Assembly: GCF_016756395.1 (NCBI RefSeq)
Contig: NZ_AP018365.1
Coordinates: forward strand, 8,125,501 to 8,189,500
Direction: 5' to 3'
Length of the DNA stretch: 64,000 nt
DNA from: Streptomyces sp. SN-593
Lineage (GTDB): Bacteria; Actinomycetota; Actinomycetes; Streptomycetales; Streptomycetaceae
The notes below the pieces were generated by a model. It saw only the letters and a program-made list of their open reading frames with translations. It was not told the DNA's origin and made no database searches. Both the position numbers and the translations under genes were made by a program. Below, piece by piece: positions 1 to 8,177 of the stretch (its first letter is position 1; the number at the start of each line of letters is the position of its first letter).

Positions 1-1212
1 GCGGACGGCGGGACGGAAGGATCCGGCGCCCACGCCTGGGAGCGGACGTTCCTGCCGTGGGACTGCTACTTCGCCGTGGTGTGGGCCGCGACCGTACTGT
101 TCGCGCTCGCCGCCCAGAGCCCGGGACTGAGGGTACGGGCGGCCGCTGTCGGGCTCCTCGCGCTTCTCGTGCCCTGGTACCTCGCTGCAGGTCGGCCGCT
201 GATGATCGCGCGGACGGCCGGTGGCCGCCGCTCGTCGCGGTACGTGGCCGTCGTCGTCGTGATCTTCCTCGCGGCCGCGCCGCTGGTGGGTGAAGTGCGC
301 CTGGGCGCCTTCGCGGTGGTCCCGCAGTGCTTCATGCTGCTGCGGCTGCGCACAGCCCTGGTCGCCGTGGCGGTGGTCAACGCCGTGCCGGTGGCCGGAT
401 GGGCGCTGCTGTGGCGGCCCGGCGAGCACGACCTCTACGCCAACTCCGTGTTCGCCGTGGTCACCCTGATGTTCTCCATGGTGGTCGGCGGCTGGATCAT
501 CCGGATCATCGAGCAGAGCACACAGCGCGCCGAACTGCTCGCCGAACTCCGGGCCAGCCGCGCGGAGGTGGCCCGGCTCTCGGCAGAACGAGGCGCCCTC
601 GCCGAACGCGAACGCCTCGCCCGGGAGATCCACGACACCCTCGCCCAGGGCTTCACCAGCCTGCTGATGCTCGTCCAGGCGGTGCAGTCCGACATCGAGC
701 GCGATCCCGCGCAGTCCCGCCGCCATCTGGACCTGATGGCCCGCACCGCCCGGGAGAACCTCGCCGAGGCCCGCGCCCTGGTGGCCGGCAGCGCTCCCGC
801 CGACCTCGCCGCGGGCTCGCTGCCCGACGCGCTGCGCCGCATCGCCGCCCGGCACAGCGCGCAGTCCGGGGCGTCGGCGGAGGTCGAGGTCACCGGGACG
901 GTGCGCCGCCTGCCACCCGCCGTCGAGGTGGTGGCTCTGCGCGCCTGCCAGGAAGCGCTCGCGAACGTCCTGCGGCACGCCGGCGTGCGCGTCCCGGTCA
1001 CGATCCGACTGGCCTACGGCGACGGCGATCTGGTCGTGACGGTCCGCGACGAGGGCTGCGGCCTCGACACCGGCGAGGCCCCTGCGAGCGGTTACGGACT
1101 GCCCGGACTGCGCGCCCGCGCGGCCGAGTTGGGCGGCCGGGCCGAAGCGACCGGGGCACCGGGCCGGGGCGTCACCGTGTCCGTGACACTGCCCGCGGAG
1201 GAAGTGCGGTGA
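1..1212 (+). CDS. Sensor histidine kinase (NarL/DesK-type), 5' end missing
   Basis: Membrane sensor kinase that should autophosphorylate and pass phosphate to the response regulator encoded next to it. The reading frame is open back to base 1, and a GTG at 76 lies inside sequence that already looks like the protein, so the true start is left of the window. Several hydrophobic membrane segments fill the first ~140 residues. A linker leads to the HisKA_3 box (REIHDTLAQGF; the His is the phosphosite) and a C-terminal HATPase domain with N-box (ACQEALANVLRHA) and G-box (GYGLPGLRARAAELGG) sequences. It ends in a 4-bp GTGA overlap with the regulator, so the pair is translationally coupled. The signal it senses cannot be read from the sequence. 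Confidence 0.9.
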   Translation, partial: ADGGTEGSGAHAWERTFLPWDCYFAVVWAATVLFALAAQSPGLRVRAAAVGLLALLVPWYLAAGRPLMIARTAGGRRSSRYVAVVVVIFLAAAPLVGEVRLGAFAVVPQCFMLLRLRTALVAVAVVNAVPVAGWALLWRPGEHDLYANSVFAVVTLMFSMVVGGWIIRIIEQSTQRAELLAELRASRAEVARLSAERGALAERERLAREIHDTLAQGFTSLLMLVQAVQSDIERDPAQSRRHLDLMARTARENLAEARALVAGSAPADLAAGSLPDALRRIAARHSAQSGASAEVEVTGTVRRLPPAVEVVALRACQEALANVLRHAGVRVPVTIRLAYGDGDLVVTVRDEGCGLDTGEAPASGYGLPGLRARAAELGGRAEATGAPGRGVTVSVTLPAEEVR

Positions 1213-1829
1213 TCCGCGTCCTCCTCGCCGACGACCACCCCGTGGTACGCCAGGGGCTTGCCGCCATGCTCGGCACGGAGGCCGACCTGCTGGTGGTCGG
1301 CGAGGCGTCCAGCGGGCCGCAGGCGGAGGCACTGGCGGCCGCGCTGCACCCCGACATCGTGCTGATGGACCTGCGCATGCCCGGCGGCAGCGGTGTCGAG
1401 TCCATCGAGCGCCTCACCGCCGCCGGCCTCCCCTGCCGGGTCATCGTCCTGACCACGTACGAGACGGACGGCGACATCCTGCGCGCCGTCGAAGCCGGTG
1501 CGGCCGGCTACCTGTTGAAGGACGTCGCCCGCAACGAACTCGTCGACGCCATCCGTGCCGCAGCCCGCGGCGAGACGGTCCTCGCCCCCTCCGTCGCCGC
1601 CCGCCTTGTCGCGCACCTGCGCACCGACCGGCGGCAACCCCGGCTGTCCGACCGGGAGACGGCCGTGCTGCGGCTGGTGGCGGACGGCTGCACCAACGCG
1701 GACATCGGCGGCCGCCTGTTCATCGGCGAGTCCACGGTGAAGACGCATCTGCTGCGCACCTTCACCAAGTTGGGCGTCACCGACCGCACAGCAGCGGTCA
1801 CCTGCGCCATGCGCCTCGGCCTCCTGTGA
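1209..1829 (+). CDS. Response regulator, NarL/LuxR family
   Basis: Cytoplasmic DNA-binding partner of the preceding kinase, 206 aa, the usual length for the family. The receiver domain (about 1-120) keeps the acidic pair D8/D9, the phospho-acceptor D54 in LMDLRMP, and K104 in YLLKD. A LuxR-type helix-turn-helix occupies about 145-200 (LSDRETAVLRLVADG and STVKTHL). The GTG start overlaps the kinase stop (GTGA), which fixes the start and implies co-expression. Target genes are unknown; no regulon-like neighbour is transcribed with it. Confidence 0.92.
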   Translation: MIRVLLADDHPVVRQGLAAMLGTEADLLVVGEASSGPQAEALAAALHPDIVLMDLRMPGGSGVESIERLTAAGLPCRVIVLTTYETDGDILRAVEAGAAGYLLKDVARNELVDAIRAAARGETVLAPSVAARLVAHLRTDRRQPRLSDRETAVLRLVADGCTNADIGGRLFIGESTVKTHLLRTFTKLGVTDRTAAVTCAMRLGLL

Positions 1830-2029
1830 GGTGGTGACGGCCTCCTGCGACGTGTGGCGGCCGGCGTGAGGGCGACTTCCGTGCACCGGCGAAGGGGAAC
1901 GCAGGCCGTACCGGGGAAAGGCCGGTGCCGCGGGCCTCGACGAGAGCGGAGCGGCGGGCAACCGTCGCGGGTGGCGGTGCGGGGGTGTTCGCAGAGGGCC
2001 GGCGGCGGCGGGGGGTCGCGGGGATGCTG

Positions 2030-2035
2030 TATAGT
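2030..2035 (+). promoter_or_regulatory. Possible -10 element (TATAGT) for the tRNA
   Basis: TATAGT stands out in GC-rich surroundings about 42 bases before the tRNA 5' end. There is no good -35 match at the expected distance, so this is only a candidate. Confidence 0.3.
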
Positions 2036-2076
2036 CGATCTTGAGGAGTTCGGGCCAACTCGGCCCGTACGACGCT

Positions 2077-2146
2077 GCGTTGGTCGTCCAAGGAAAGACA
2101 CCCCGCTTCCTGTGGGGAAATGCAGGTGCAAGGCCTGCCCAGCGCT
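2077..2146 (+). tRNA. tRNA-Gly, anticodon UCC (divergent)
   Basis: The 70 bases fold as a cloverleaf. The acceptor stem GCGTTGG/CCAGCGC has 7 bp with one G-T. The D arm is GTC/GAC with A14, A15, G18G19 and A21. The anticodon stem CCCCG/TGGGG encloses loop CTTCCTG with T33 and anticodon TCC at 2108-2110. The T arm GCAGG/CCTGC has a 7-base loop, TGCAAGG. The discriminator is T73, as expected for bacterial tRNA-Gly, and A15 can pair with T48. CCA is not encoded, which is common in Streptomyces. Odd points: T-loop position 55 is G instead of T, position 37 is a pyrimidine, and pair 13-22 is mismatched. A strong hairpin follows directly. It could be a normal isoacceptor or a tRNA kept for a non-ribosomal role. 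Confidence 0.72.
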
Positions 2147-2151
2147 CCGAA

Positions 2152-2186
2152 GGGGCCCGTCCGCACGAACACAGCGGACGGGCCCC
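2152..2186 (+). terminator. Terminator hairpin after the tRNA
   Basis: Perfect 13-bp inverted repeat, ggggcccgtccgc / gcggacgggcccc, with a 9-base loop. It begins 5 bases after the tRNA. It has no T-run, as is usual for Streptomyces terminators. It lies 124 bases before the FG-GAP gene and would separate the two transcripts. Confidence 0.75.
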
Positions 2187-2310
2187 ACTGCTTGCCCGCC
2201 GGCTGACGAGACGTGCGCGCGGGACGTACAACCGTTCGCGGTGGTGGCATGTCTGAGGGGATGGCGGGCATTCCGGGCCCCGGAGGCCCTCGCGCCGAAG
2301 GGGGAGTCGT

Positions 2311-3810
2311 ATGTCCGGACCCAGGCAACTCCGTTTCCGCTCCATGGTGTTGGCGGCCGCGGTCGCCGCGGTGAGCGCCGTCGTCGCCCCCGGTGGGGCG
2401 GCCCACGCGGCCCCCCTCGGCGGCCGGACGCCCCCGGTGGTGGACTTCGACGGCGACGGCCACGCCGACCTCGCGGTCGGGGCGCCCGGCGGCACGGTCG
2501 GCGGCGGGGCCGGCGCGGGCTACGTCTCGGTGGTCTACGGTGCCGCCGGCGGCCTCGACGCCGCCAGACACGTGAGTTTCAGCCAGAACACCGCGGGGGT
2601 GCCGGGAGGGGCGGAGGCGGGCGACCGCTTCGGCGCCAAGGTCCTGCCGGTCGACCTGAACGGCGACGGCTACACCGACCTGCTGGTGGGTGCACCCGGC
2701 GAGGACGTCGGCACCGCGGTCGACGCCGGCATGATCACCGTGCTGTGGGGCGGCCCGACGGGTCTCGCCACCGCGACGGCCGTCGACACCGGCGCCGTCC
2801 CCGGCCTTCAGACGGGGCGGACGCTCGCCGCCGGCGACTTCGACGGGGACGGCACCGCCGACATCGCCTACCTCACCGGCGTCGACGTCCAGGTCCTGTC
2901 GGGCGTCGGCACCGACGGGCGCCCGGCCCACCGGGGCACCATCGTGACCTGGTACGTCATGGGCACCGCGGGGATCACCACGGACGACCTGGCCGCGGGC
3001 GACGTCAACGGCGACGGCACCAGCGACCTGGTGGTGATCGGCAGGGGCGTGGAGGACGCGGACGACGGGGAGGCACCCCTCTTCCTCGGCGGCTCGCACA
3101 CCGAGGACGCCGTCGGCGGCCTCGCCTACGCGGAGAACCTGCGGGACGCCGCCGGCTACTGGCTGGAGGGCCAGTCCGTGGCGATCGGGGACCTCAACGG
3201 CGACGGCTACGGGGACGTGGTCGTCGGCCACACCCACGAGGGCTACTTCACCGACTCGCTGCTCCCGTCGAAGGGCGGTGCCATCGGGGTGGCCTACGGA
3301 GGGCCCGACGGAGAGAGCCGTACGGTCCCGCCGGTGTGGATCAACCAGGACAGCGCGGGCGTGCCCGGCGTCGCCGAGTCCGGCGACGCGCTGGGGGCGA
3401 CCGTCGCGGTCGGGGACGTCAACGGTGACGGCTACGCGGACGTGGTGGCCGGCGCCCCGGGCGAGGACCTCTCCGGCGTCACCGACGCCGGCGACCTCCT
3501 GCTGTTCAAGGGCGCGGCAGGGGGCCTGACCGGCGCCGGCTCGCAGGCGTTCAGCCAGGACACCGCCGGGATGCCGGGTGTCGCCGAGGCGCACGACCGG
3601 TTCGCCGGCACCGTCGCCGTCCTCGGCGCCACCGGCACCGACCGCGCGCAGGCGGCCGCCGGCGACCCGGACGAGAACGCGGGGAACGGTGCGGTGTGGG
3701 TCCTGCACGGCGCCGCGGCCGGCCTGACCGCCACCGCGCCGGCGAACTTCGGGGCGGCGACCATGCACACCCCGGTCACCGGGTCGGCCTTCGCCGCCAC
3801 CCTCGGCTGA
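2311..3810 (+). CDS. Secreted FG-GAP/integrin-alpha-like beta-propeller protein
   Basis: Extracellular protein of 499 aa; no enzymatic function can be assigned. A Sec signal peptide (positive start, hydrophobic stretch to about residue 31, cleavage near AHA|AP) is followed by at least six FG-GAP/VCBS blades. Each blade has a calcium-binding loop of the form DxDGDGxxD or DxNGDGxxD (for example FDGDGHADLAVGAPG and LNGDGYTDLLVGAPG). This is the repeat of integrin alpha propellers and of many Streptomyces surface or secreted proteins. The ATG has a strong ribosome binding site (gggggag). It is monocistronic, lying between the tRNA terminator and a decayed region. Confidence 0.88.
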   Translation: MSGPRQLRFRSMVLAAAVAAVSAVVAPGGAAHAAPLGGRTPPVVDFDGDGHADLAVGAPGGTVGGGAGAGYVSVVYGAAGGLDAARHVSFSQNTAGVPGGAEAGDRFGAKVLPVDLNGDGYTDLLVGAPGEDVGTAVDAGMITVLWGGPTGLATATAVDTGAVPGLQTGRTLAAGDFDGDGTADIAYLTGVDVQVLSGVGTDGRPAHRGTIVTWYVMGTAGITTDDLAAGDVNGDGTSDLVVIGRGVEDADDGEAPLFLGGSHTEDAVGGLAYAENLRDAAGYWLEGQSVAIGDLNGDGYGDVVVGHTHEGYFTDSLLPSKGGAIGVAYGGPDGESRTVPPVWINQDSAGVPGVAESGDALGATVAVGDVNGDGYADVVAGAPGEDLSGVTDAGDLLLFKGAAGGLTGAGSQAFSQDTAGMPGVAEAHDRFAGTVAVLGATGTDRAQAAAGDPDENAGNGAVWVLHGAAAGLTATAPANFGAATMHTPVTGSAFAATLG

Positions 3811-3907
3811 CGCCCGGCCCGGCCACGTCCGGCCCCGACGCGCCGCTACCGGCCCTGCCCGCCGCCGGCCCCGTCCGCCGCCGTCCGGGCGCGCGGTCGC
3901 CAAGCCG

Positions 3908-4096
3908 TCAGGTTCGATCCCGCCCGGGCGGAGGGCCGTCCGGGCGAGCCGGGGCGGCGGGGGCGGCCTTCCGCGTCGCCGGGTCCTGGCGCAGTCCGGC
4001 GAGCAGGAGCGCGATCATGCGGCGGGTGTACTCGGCGTGGTCGGCGGCGACGTCCGCGTTCGCACGCCTCGACGCCATCGGCCGCCTGGAGAGCAA
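3908..4096 (-). pseudogene. Probable remnant of a TetR-family regulator
   Basis: The 62-residue reading frame has a segment (HAEYTRRMIALLLAGL) typical of the C-terminal end of TetR-family regulators, but no helix-turn-helix. It starts back-to-back with a hydrolase-like start on the other strand, the usual arrangement of a TetR/hydrolase pair, so an internal deletion is likely. The family call rests on a short match. Confidence 0.35.
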
Positions 4097-4227
4097 GTGA
4101 CCACCGCGCCCGTTCCCGACTGGTTCACCGCCGCGCTGGACGCGGCACGGTGGTCGTCGGCGACGACGTGCCGATCGAGCTCAACCCGTACTCCGCCCGG
4201 CTGCTGAGCGCGGCGGGCGGCAACTGA
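4097..4227 (+). pseudogene. Fused scraps of a hydrolase start and a glycosidase-like end
   Basis: From GTG 4097 the first ~16 residues (TTAPVPDWFTAALDA) look like the start of an alpha/beta hydrolase. The frame then breaks. A second frame ending at 4227 reads like a glycoside-hydrolase C-terminus (IELNPYSARLL). No intact gene is present. I read the stretch 3811-4312 as decayed sequence with no working gene. Confidence 0.3.
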
Positions 4228-4312
4228 CGCGGATCGGCGGGGCCTTCGCCGCCGCGGGCGCGTCCGGTCGGGTCGCACCCACGGCGGCGATACGGGTGGC
4301 GTGGGGGATCGT

Positions 4313-4801
4313 CTACGACGGGCCGTCCCCGGGGTTCCCGCCGGGGTGGGGGTCCAGGCGGCCGACCGCCTGGTCGCTCCACGCCCGGATGACCGTCGCC
4401 TGCTCGGGTGTCAGCACGTCGAAGAAGTGGCGGCGGATGTTGCCGCCGTGCACGCGGACGGCGTTCCGGGCGGCGCGGCGGCCGTCGGCGGTCAGCCCGA
4501 TCCCCGCGCGGCGGCCGTCGGCCCCGTACCGGGTGCGCTCGACGAAGCCGCGCTTCTCCATGCGCGTGAGCTGATGCGAGACGCGGCTCTTGTCCCAGTC
4601 GAGCGACTCGGAGAGCTCACCGACACGCATCTCGCGGCCGCCGGCCCGCCACAGAGTCATCAGCACGCTGAACTCGGGCTTCGAGATGTCGCAGTCACGT
4701 TGCAGGCCGCGTTCCAGCTCTGTGGTGAGCAGGCGCTGGGCGCGCATCCAGACGTCCCAGAACTCCCACTCCTCCGGTTCCAGCGATCGAGACTCCGTCA
4801 T
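4313..4801 (-). CDS. MarR-family transcriptional regulator
   Basis: Dimeric winged-helix repressor, 162 aa, normal for the family. The recognition helix and wing lie in SLDWDKSRVSHQLTRMEKRGFVERTRYGADGR (about 65-96), with helical dimerisation ends. It is divergent from the FMN reductase gene with 88 bp between the starts. That gap holds two copies of an 18-bp palindrome with identical arms, the expected operators for autorepression and control of the reductase. The ligand is unknown; oxidants, quinones or phenolics are usual for such pairs. Confidence 0.92.
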   Translation of the reverse strand: MTESRSLEPEEWEFWDVWMRAQRLLTTELERGLQRDCDISKPEFSVLMTLWRAGGREMRVGELSESLDWDKSRVSHQLTRMEKRGFVERTRYGADGRRAGIGLTADGRRAARNAVRVHGGNIRRHFFDVLTPEQATVIRAWSDQAVGRLDPHPGGNPGDGPS

Positions 4802-4826
4802 GGTGTTGATGATACCGCCACCAGCG

Positions 4827-4844
4827 GAGTTGTCACTTCAACTC
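4827..4844. promoter_or_regulatory. Palindromic operator 1 (MarR-type)
   Basis: GAGTTG-tcactt-CAACTC is a perfect inverted repeat with 6-bp arms and a 6-bp spacer. It lies next to the marR-like start. The arms are identical to those of operator 2, 29 bp away centre to centre. Confidence 0.75.
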
Positions 4845-4855
4845 CTGTCGATCTA

Positions 4856-4873
4856 GAGTTGACGTATCAACTC
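4856..4873. promoter_or_regulatory. Palindromic operator 2 (MarR-type)
   Basis: GAGTTG-acgtat-CAACTC has the same 6-6-6 architecture as operator 1. It ends 16 bases before the reductase ATG, so a bound repressor would cover its promoter or leader. Confidence 0.75.
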
Positions 4874-4889
4874 ACCCGGAAGGAAGACC

Positions 4890-5477
4890 ATGACGCTGCG
4901 TATCGCGCTCATCCTCGGAAGCACCCGCCCCGGACGCAGGGGCGACCAGATCGCCGCCTGGGCGCTGGAGGCCGCCCGCGCCCACGGCGGCGCCGACTAC
5001 GAACTCGTCGATCTCGCCGACCAGGGCCTCGGCAACCTCGACGAGCCCGGCAACCCGAACTTCCAGCAGTACCAGCACGACCACACCCGGGCCTGGGGCG
5101 CGCTCGTCGACAGCTTCGACGGCTACGTGTTCCTCGTCCCGGAGTACAACCACTCCTACCCCGGGGCACTGAAGAACGCCCTGGACCACGTCTACCGGGA
5201 GTGGAACGACAAGGCCGCCGGGATCATCAGCTACGGCGGGTGGGTCGCCGGGGCCCGGGCGGCGGAGGCGCTGCGGCTCGTCCTCGCGGAACTCCAGGTG
5301 GCCACGGTGCGCGCCCAGCCCACCATCTCGACCCACCCCTCGTTCCACACCGGCGCCTTCGTGCCCCAGGAGGGCCTCGACACCGCCGTGGCCGGCATGC
5401 TCGACCAGGTGATCGCCTGGTCCGGAGCGCTGCGCGAGGTACGCCGGGCCAAGTCGCTCGCGGCCGAGGCCGCATGA
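4890..5477 (+). CDS. NADPH-dependent FMN reductase (flavodoxin-like)
   Basis: Cytosolic flavin or quinone reductase of 195 aa. It shows the N-terminal phosphate-binding segment (LGSTRPGRRGDQIAAW) and the family hallmark PEYNHSYPGALKNALDHV near residues 88-105. The ATG is preceded by ggaaggaag. It is divergent from the MarR gene and behind the twin operators, so it is probably induced by an electrophile or quinone sensed by MarR. The natural substrate is not shown by sequence. Confidence 0.92.
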   Translation: MTLRIALILGSTRPGRRGDQIAAWALEAARAHGGADYELVDLADQGLGNLDEPGNPNFQQYQHDHTRAWGALVDSFDGYVFLVPEYNHSYPGALKNALDHVYREWNDKAAGIISYGGWVAGARAAEALRLVLAELQVATVRAQPTISTHPSFHTGAFVPQEGLDTAVAGMLDQVIAWSGALREVRRAKSLAAEAA

Positions 5478-5499
5478 GGTCCCGTTAGGCGCTGAGCAC

Positions 5500-5744
5500 A
5501 GGGTCGGACGGGTCGGGCGCGGCGGGCCGCGGCTGCTGCGCACCCTGGCCCGCGGCGCGCACACCACCACCGAGCCGGCCCACGCCTGGGAACTCTCGCC
5601 CCGGAGGTCTCCCGCCACCTCGCCGTCCTGCGCCGCGCGGGCCTGCTCACGGCCCGGCGGCAGGGGCGCTACGTCTGCTGCACCTCCAACCCGGCCGATC
5701 CGACGGCGCTGGGCGGCGACCTGCTGGCGGCCGTCCTGCGCTGA
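5500..5744 (+). pseudogene. Frameshifted ArsR-type HTH remnant
   Basis: Two frames together give an ArsR winged-helix segment. One frame reads LLRTLARGAHTTTEPAHAWELSP. The next, after a one-base slip near 5602, reads EVSRHLAVLRRAGLLTARRQGRYV and runs to the stop at 5742-5744. There is no start codon and no dimerisation region. It appears to be a degraded regulator downstream of the reductase. Confidence 0.5.
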
Positions 5745-5771
5745 GCGGCTCCGGTCGGCCGGAGGTGCCCG

Positions 5772-6773
5772 TCAGCCGGTGGCGAGGAGTCGCTCCAGCC
5801 AATTGTGGCGTGCCGCGACGGCCGCCCCGCTGATCCGTGCGTCGGGAACCTCCTGGTCGAAGACGTGGAACCCGCCGGGCCACACGTGCAGTTCGGCCGA
5901 GCCGCCCGCCTGCCAGATCCGGCCGGCGAAGGCGACGACCTCGTCGCGCAGGCACTCGGCGGAGCCGACGTCGAGGAACGCGGGCGGCAGGCCGGCCAGG
6001 TCGGTGGCGCGGGCGGGCGCGGCGTACGGCGGTACGTCCGCTCCGCCCCGGAGGGCCCCGAGCAGCGAATCCCAGCCGAATCCGTTGTAACTGCGGTTCC
6101 AGACGTCGACGTCGTCCATCTGCACGGCCGACGCGCTGTCGTTGCGGTCGTCGAGCATCGGGCACATCAGGAGCTGACCGAGCAGGCGGGGACCGCCCTT
6201 GTCCCGCACGGTCAGGGCGAGCGCGGCGCTGAGGCCGCCGCCGGCGCTGACGCCCGTGACGACGACGCGGTCCGGGTCGACGCCGAGTTCGTCCGCGTGG
6301 GCGGCGGCCCACAGCAGGCCGGCGTAGGCGTCGTCGACCTGGGCGGGATAGGGGTGCTCGGGTGCGAGCCGGTAGCCGACCGAGATCAATGTGGCGCCGA
6401 ACCGTTCGGCCGTCTCCAGCAGTTGGTCGAGCCCGGTGCGGTGGTCGTTGCAGAAGAAGCCGCCGCCGTGGATGGAGTAGAGCAAGGGCCTCGACGCGGG
6501 CGCCCCGGCGGGAGTGCAGATCAGCAGGGGGATCTCCGGGTCGCCGTCCAGGCCGGGTACGGAGGGCTGGGAGACGGTGAAGCGCCCGCCACGGCTGAGG
6601 TCGTCGAGCGCGGCGACCTCGGCGGCGACCTCCGCGCGGATCGCCGGCAGCAACTCGGCGCTCATCCGCGCCGAGCCGGGGTCCGCCCCCCGGAGGGCGT
6701 CGAGGGCGACCTGGAGTTCAGCGTCGAGCGGAACGGGCGCGGTGGGCGCGGTCTTCTTCGGTTCATGACTCAC
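5772..6773 (-). CDS. Alpha/beta hydrolase, hormone-sensitive-lipase type esterase
   Basis: Cytosolic carboxylesterase, 333 aa, no signal peptide. The oxyanion-hole motif HGGGF is at 102-106 and the nucleophile elbow GVSAG at 174-178 (Ser176). The rest of the triad is probably D277 (SAECLRDE) and H303 (GGFHVF). This is the complete set for family IV esterases. It starts at GTG 6773 and stands alone between two remnants. The substrate is probably a short-chain ester, which is not resolvable here. Confidence 0.93.
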   Translation of the reverse strand: MSHEPKKTAPTAPVPLDAELQVALDALRGADPGSARMSAELLPAIRAEVAAEVAALDDLSRGGRFTVSQPSVPGLDGDPEIPLLICTPAGAPASRPLLYSIHGGGFFCNDHRTGLDQLLETAERFGATLISVGYRLAPEHPYPAQVDDAYAGLLWAAAHADELGVDPDRVVVTGVSAGGGLSAALALTVRDKGGPRLLGQLLMCPMLDDRNDSASAVQMDDVDVWNRSYNGFGWDSLLGALRGGADVPPYAAPARATDLAGLPPAFLDVGSAECLRDEVVAFAGRIWQAGGSAELHVWPGGFHVFDQEVPDARISGAAVAARHNWLERLLATG

Positions 6774-6846
6774 CCGCGCACGCTAGCGCTCCCGTTCCGC
6801 ACGCGCACCTCGATGTGACCACCCGCTCCGGCCGGAGGTCCGCGGG

Positions 6847-7501
6847 CTAGACGATCTCCAGGAGCACGGCGGGGAGTTCGGCCTCCAGAACCCGCCCGCG
6901 CGGCAAGGAGAGGCCGAAGCACCGTTCGATGATCCGTAGCGCGGTGCGGTGCACCTCACGGCTGGGCACGGTGGCGTCGGGCAGGCCGGCGCCGGCCAGC
7001 AGCTCCTCGACGCGTCCTGCCGGCTCGCGATCACCGGTCACGCCGTCGTATCCCCAGGAACGGTCGAGGTGGAGGTTGAAGGAACACATCAGGCGGTCGT
7101 CATGGCGGTAGGAGAACTGAGGCGGTACGGGCTTGCCGTTCTCCTCGTCGAACTCCAGCCGGAAGACGTGTGCGCCACCCCGGGACAGGGGTGGCCGTGG
7201 GCCGAACTCCGCCTGCCAGCCCCCGTACTTGACCACGAAGACGAAGTCGCCGGTCTCTCCGTACCGCAGACCTATGGCAGGGCGGGGGGGTCCAGGGTCC
7301 CTGCTCCACGACGTCGATCAGGTCCCCGCCGGTGAGGCGGCCCAGTGCACGCGCTGTGCGTGCCGGCCCCGACACCGAGGCCGTCAGCCGGGACACCAGC
7401 TCTTCGGCGTCCAGACCCCGGGCGAACACCACGCCGTAGCCTCCGAAGGCGATCGACTGGGGAGCGGCAAGCCACGCGAGTCCGTCGGTCATGGAGGCCA
7501 T
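6847..7501 (-). pseudogene. DUF6461-like gene, frameshifted in a G7 tract
   Basis: Two overlapping minus frames make one protein of about 218 aa. The first starts at ATG 7501 (MASMTDGLAWLAAP) and reads to DVVEQGPWTP. The second resumes with AIGLRYGETGDFVFVVKYGGW and ends at 6847. The frames part at a run of seven Gs (7284-7290). With six Gs the join would read WTPRPAIGLRYGE with no stop. It is either a real mutation, a slipping contingency tract or a sequencing error. The family is uncharacterised; the match is from memory of its pattern. The 7501 frame stays open upstream through a membrane-like segment, so the true start is uncertain. Confidence 0.6.
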
Positions 7502-7749
7502 CGTGACGCATCTCGGCCGCCCATGGCCGTCCCAGCCCTGATCCGCTGGTCGCAGGCGGGGACGGCCGGTCGGCGGGGCGGGGGTCTCCCACCGTCCGGG
7601 GCCACCGCCATGGTCCGGGATACGGCGCAGGGCGACCAGCTCGGCCCGCCGCGCGGCCTGGGCGCAGTACAGCAGGAGGGAGAGGACGGCGCCCAGGACG
7701 ATGCCTGTTGGAGGGGGAGCCGGGTGGTGGCCAGGAAGGTGAGGACCAT
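7502..7749 (-). pseudogene. Possible remnant of a small membrane protein
   Basis: From ATG 7749 a short hydrophobic start (MVLTFLATTRLPLQ) is followed, in the next frame, by a membrane-like helix and basic stop-transfer region (GIVLGAVLSLLLYCAQAARR). The two would join after a slip near 7700. The second frame runs on into the DUF6461-like gene without a stop. It is too short to assign with confidence; nothing else is seen in this gap. Confidence 0.25.
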
Positions 7750-7816
7750 CGCGGCCGGCGACGGGTCGTCACGGCGACGGAGCGCCGCTCGCCGCCTTCG
7801 ACCGCAGCGGACCCGG

Positions 7817-8161
7817 TCACGGCGCGGACGCCGACCGGAGCGGCGAGGGGGACGACGTGGGGGTCGGGGAGGAGGACGAGGTGGGGGACGGGCGCGGCGA
7901 GGTCGCCGGTGTTCCGCCAGGCGGGGCCGGGGTGGTCGGATGCCAGGGGGCGAGGACGACCACCACGCATGCGGCGGCCGCGGCCAGCCCGGCCAGCCCG
8001 ACGACGGTCCGGCGGAGCCGGACCCGGACGCGGGACCGGACGGGGACGGTGGGCGGGGCGGCGGGCCTCAGGTCGTTGGGGCCGACGGAGTAGGCCCGGG
8101 CCTCCAGCGCGTCGCGCAGCCGCGCTTCGACCGGCTCGTGGCCGGTCCGCCCGCGGCTCAT
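7817..8161 (-). CDS. Small single-pass membrane protein downstream of sigma factor
   Basis: 114 aa. A charged cytoplasmic N-terminus (VEARLRDALEARAYSVGPNDLRP) is followed by one membrane helix around residues 47-70 and a Pro/Ser/Thr-rich outer tail. The ATG lies 16 bases after the sigma-factor stop on the same strand, so the two are co-transcribed. The position and topology suggest an anti-sigma-like or sensory partner, but no zinc-binding anti-sigma motif is visible. The low-complexity tail could hide a frameshift. Confidence 0.6.
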   Translation of the reverse strand: MSRGRTGHEPVEARLRDALEARAYSVGPNDLRPAAPPTVPVRSRVRVRLRRTVVGLAGLAAAAACVVVVLAPWHPTTPAPPGGTPATSPRPSPTSSSSPTPTSSPSPLRSASAP

Positions 8162-8177
8162 TTCCGGCTCCTCGTGG

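Noticed and set aside
2041-2256. 71-residue reading frame over the tRNA
   Set aside because: The same bases form a full tRNA and a terminator; the protein has no recognisable pattern.
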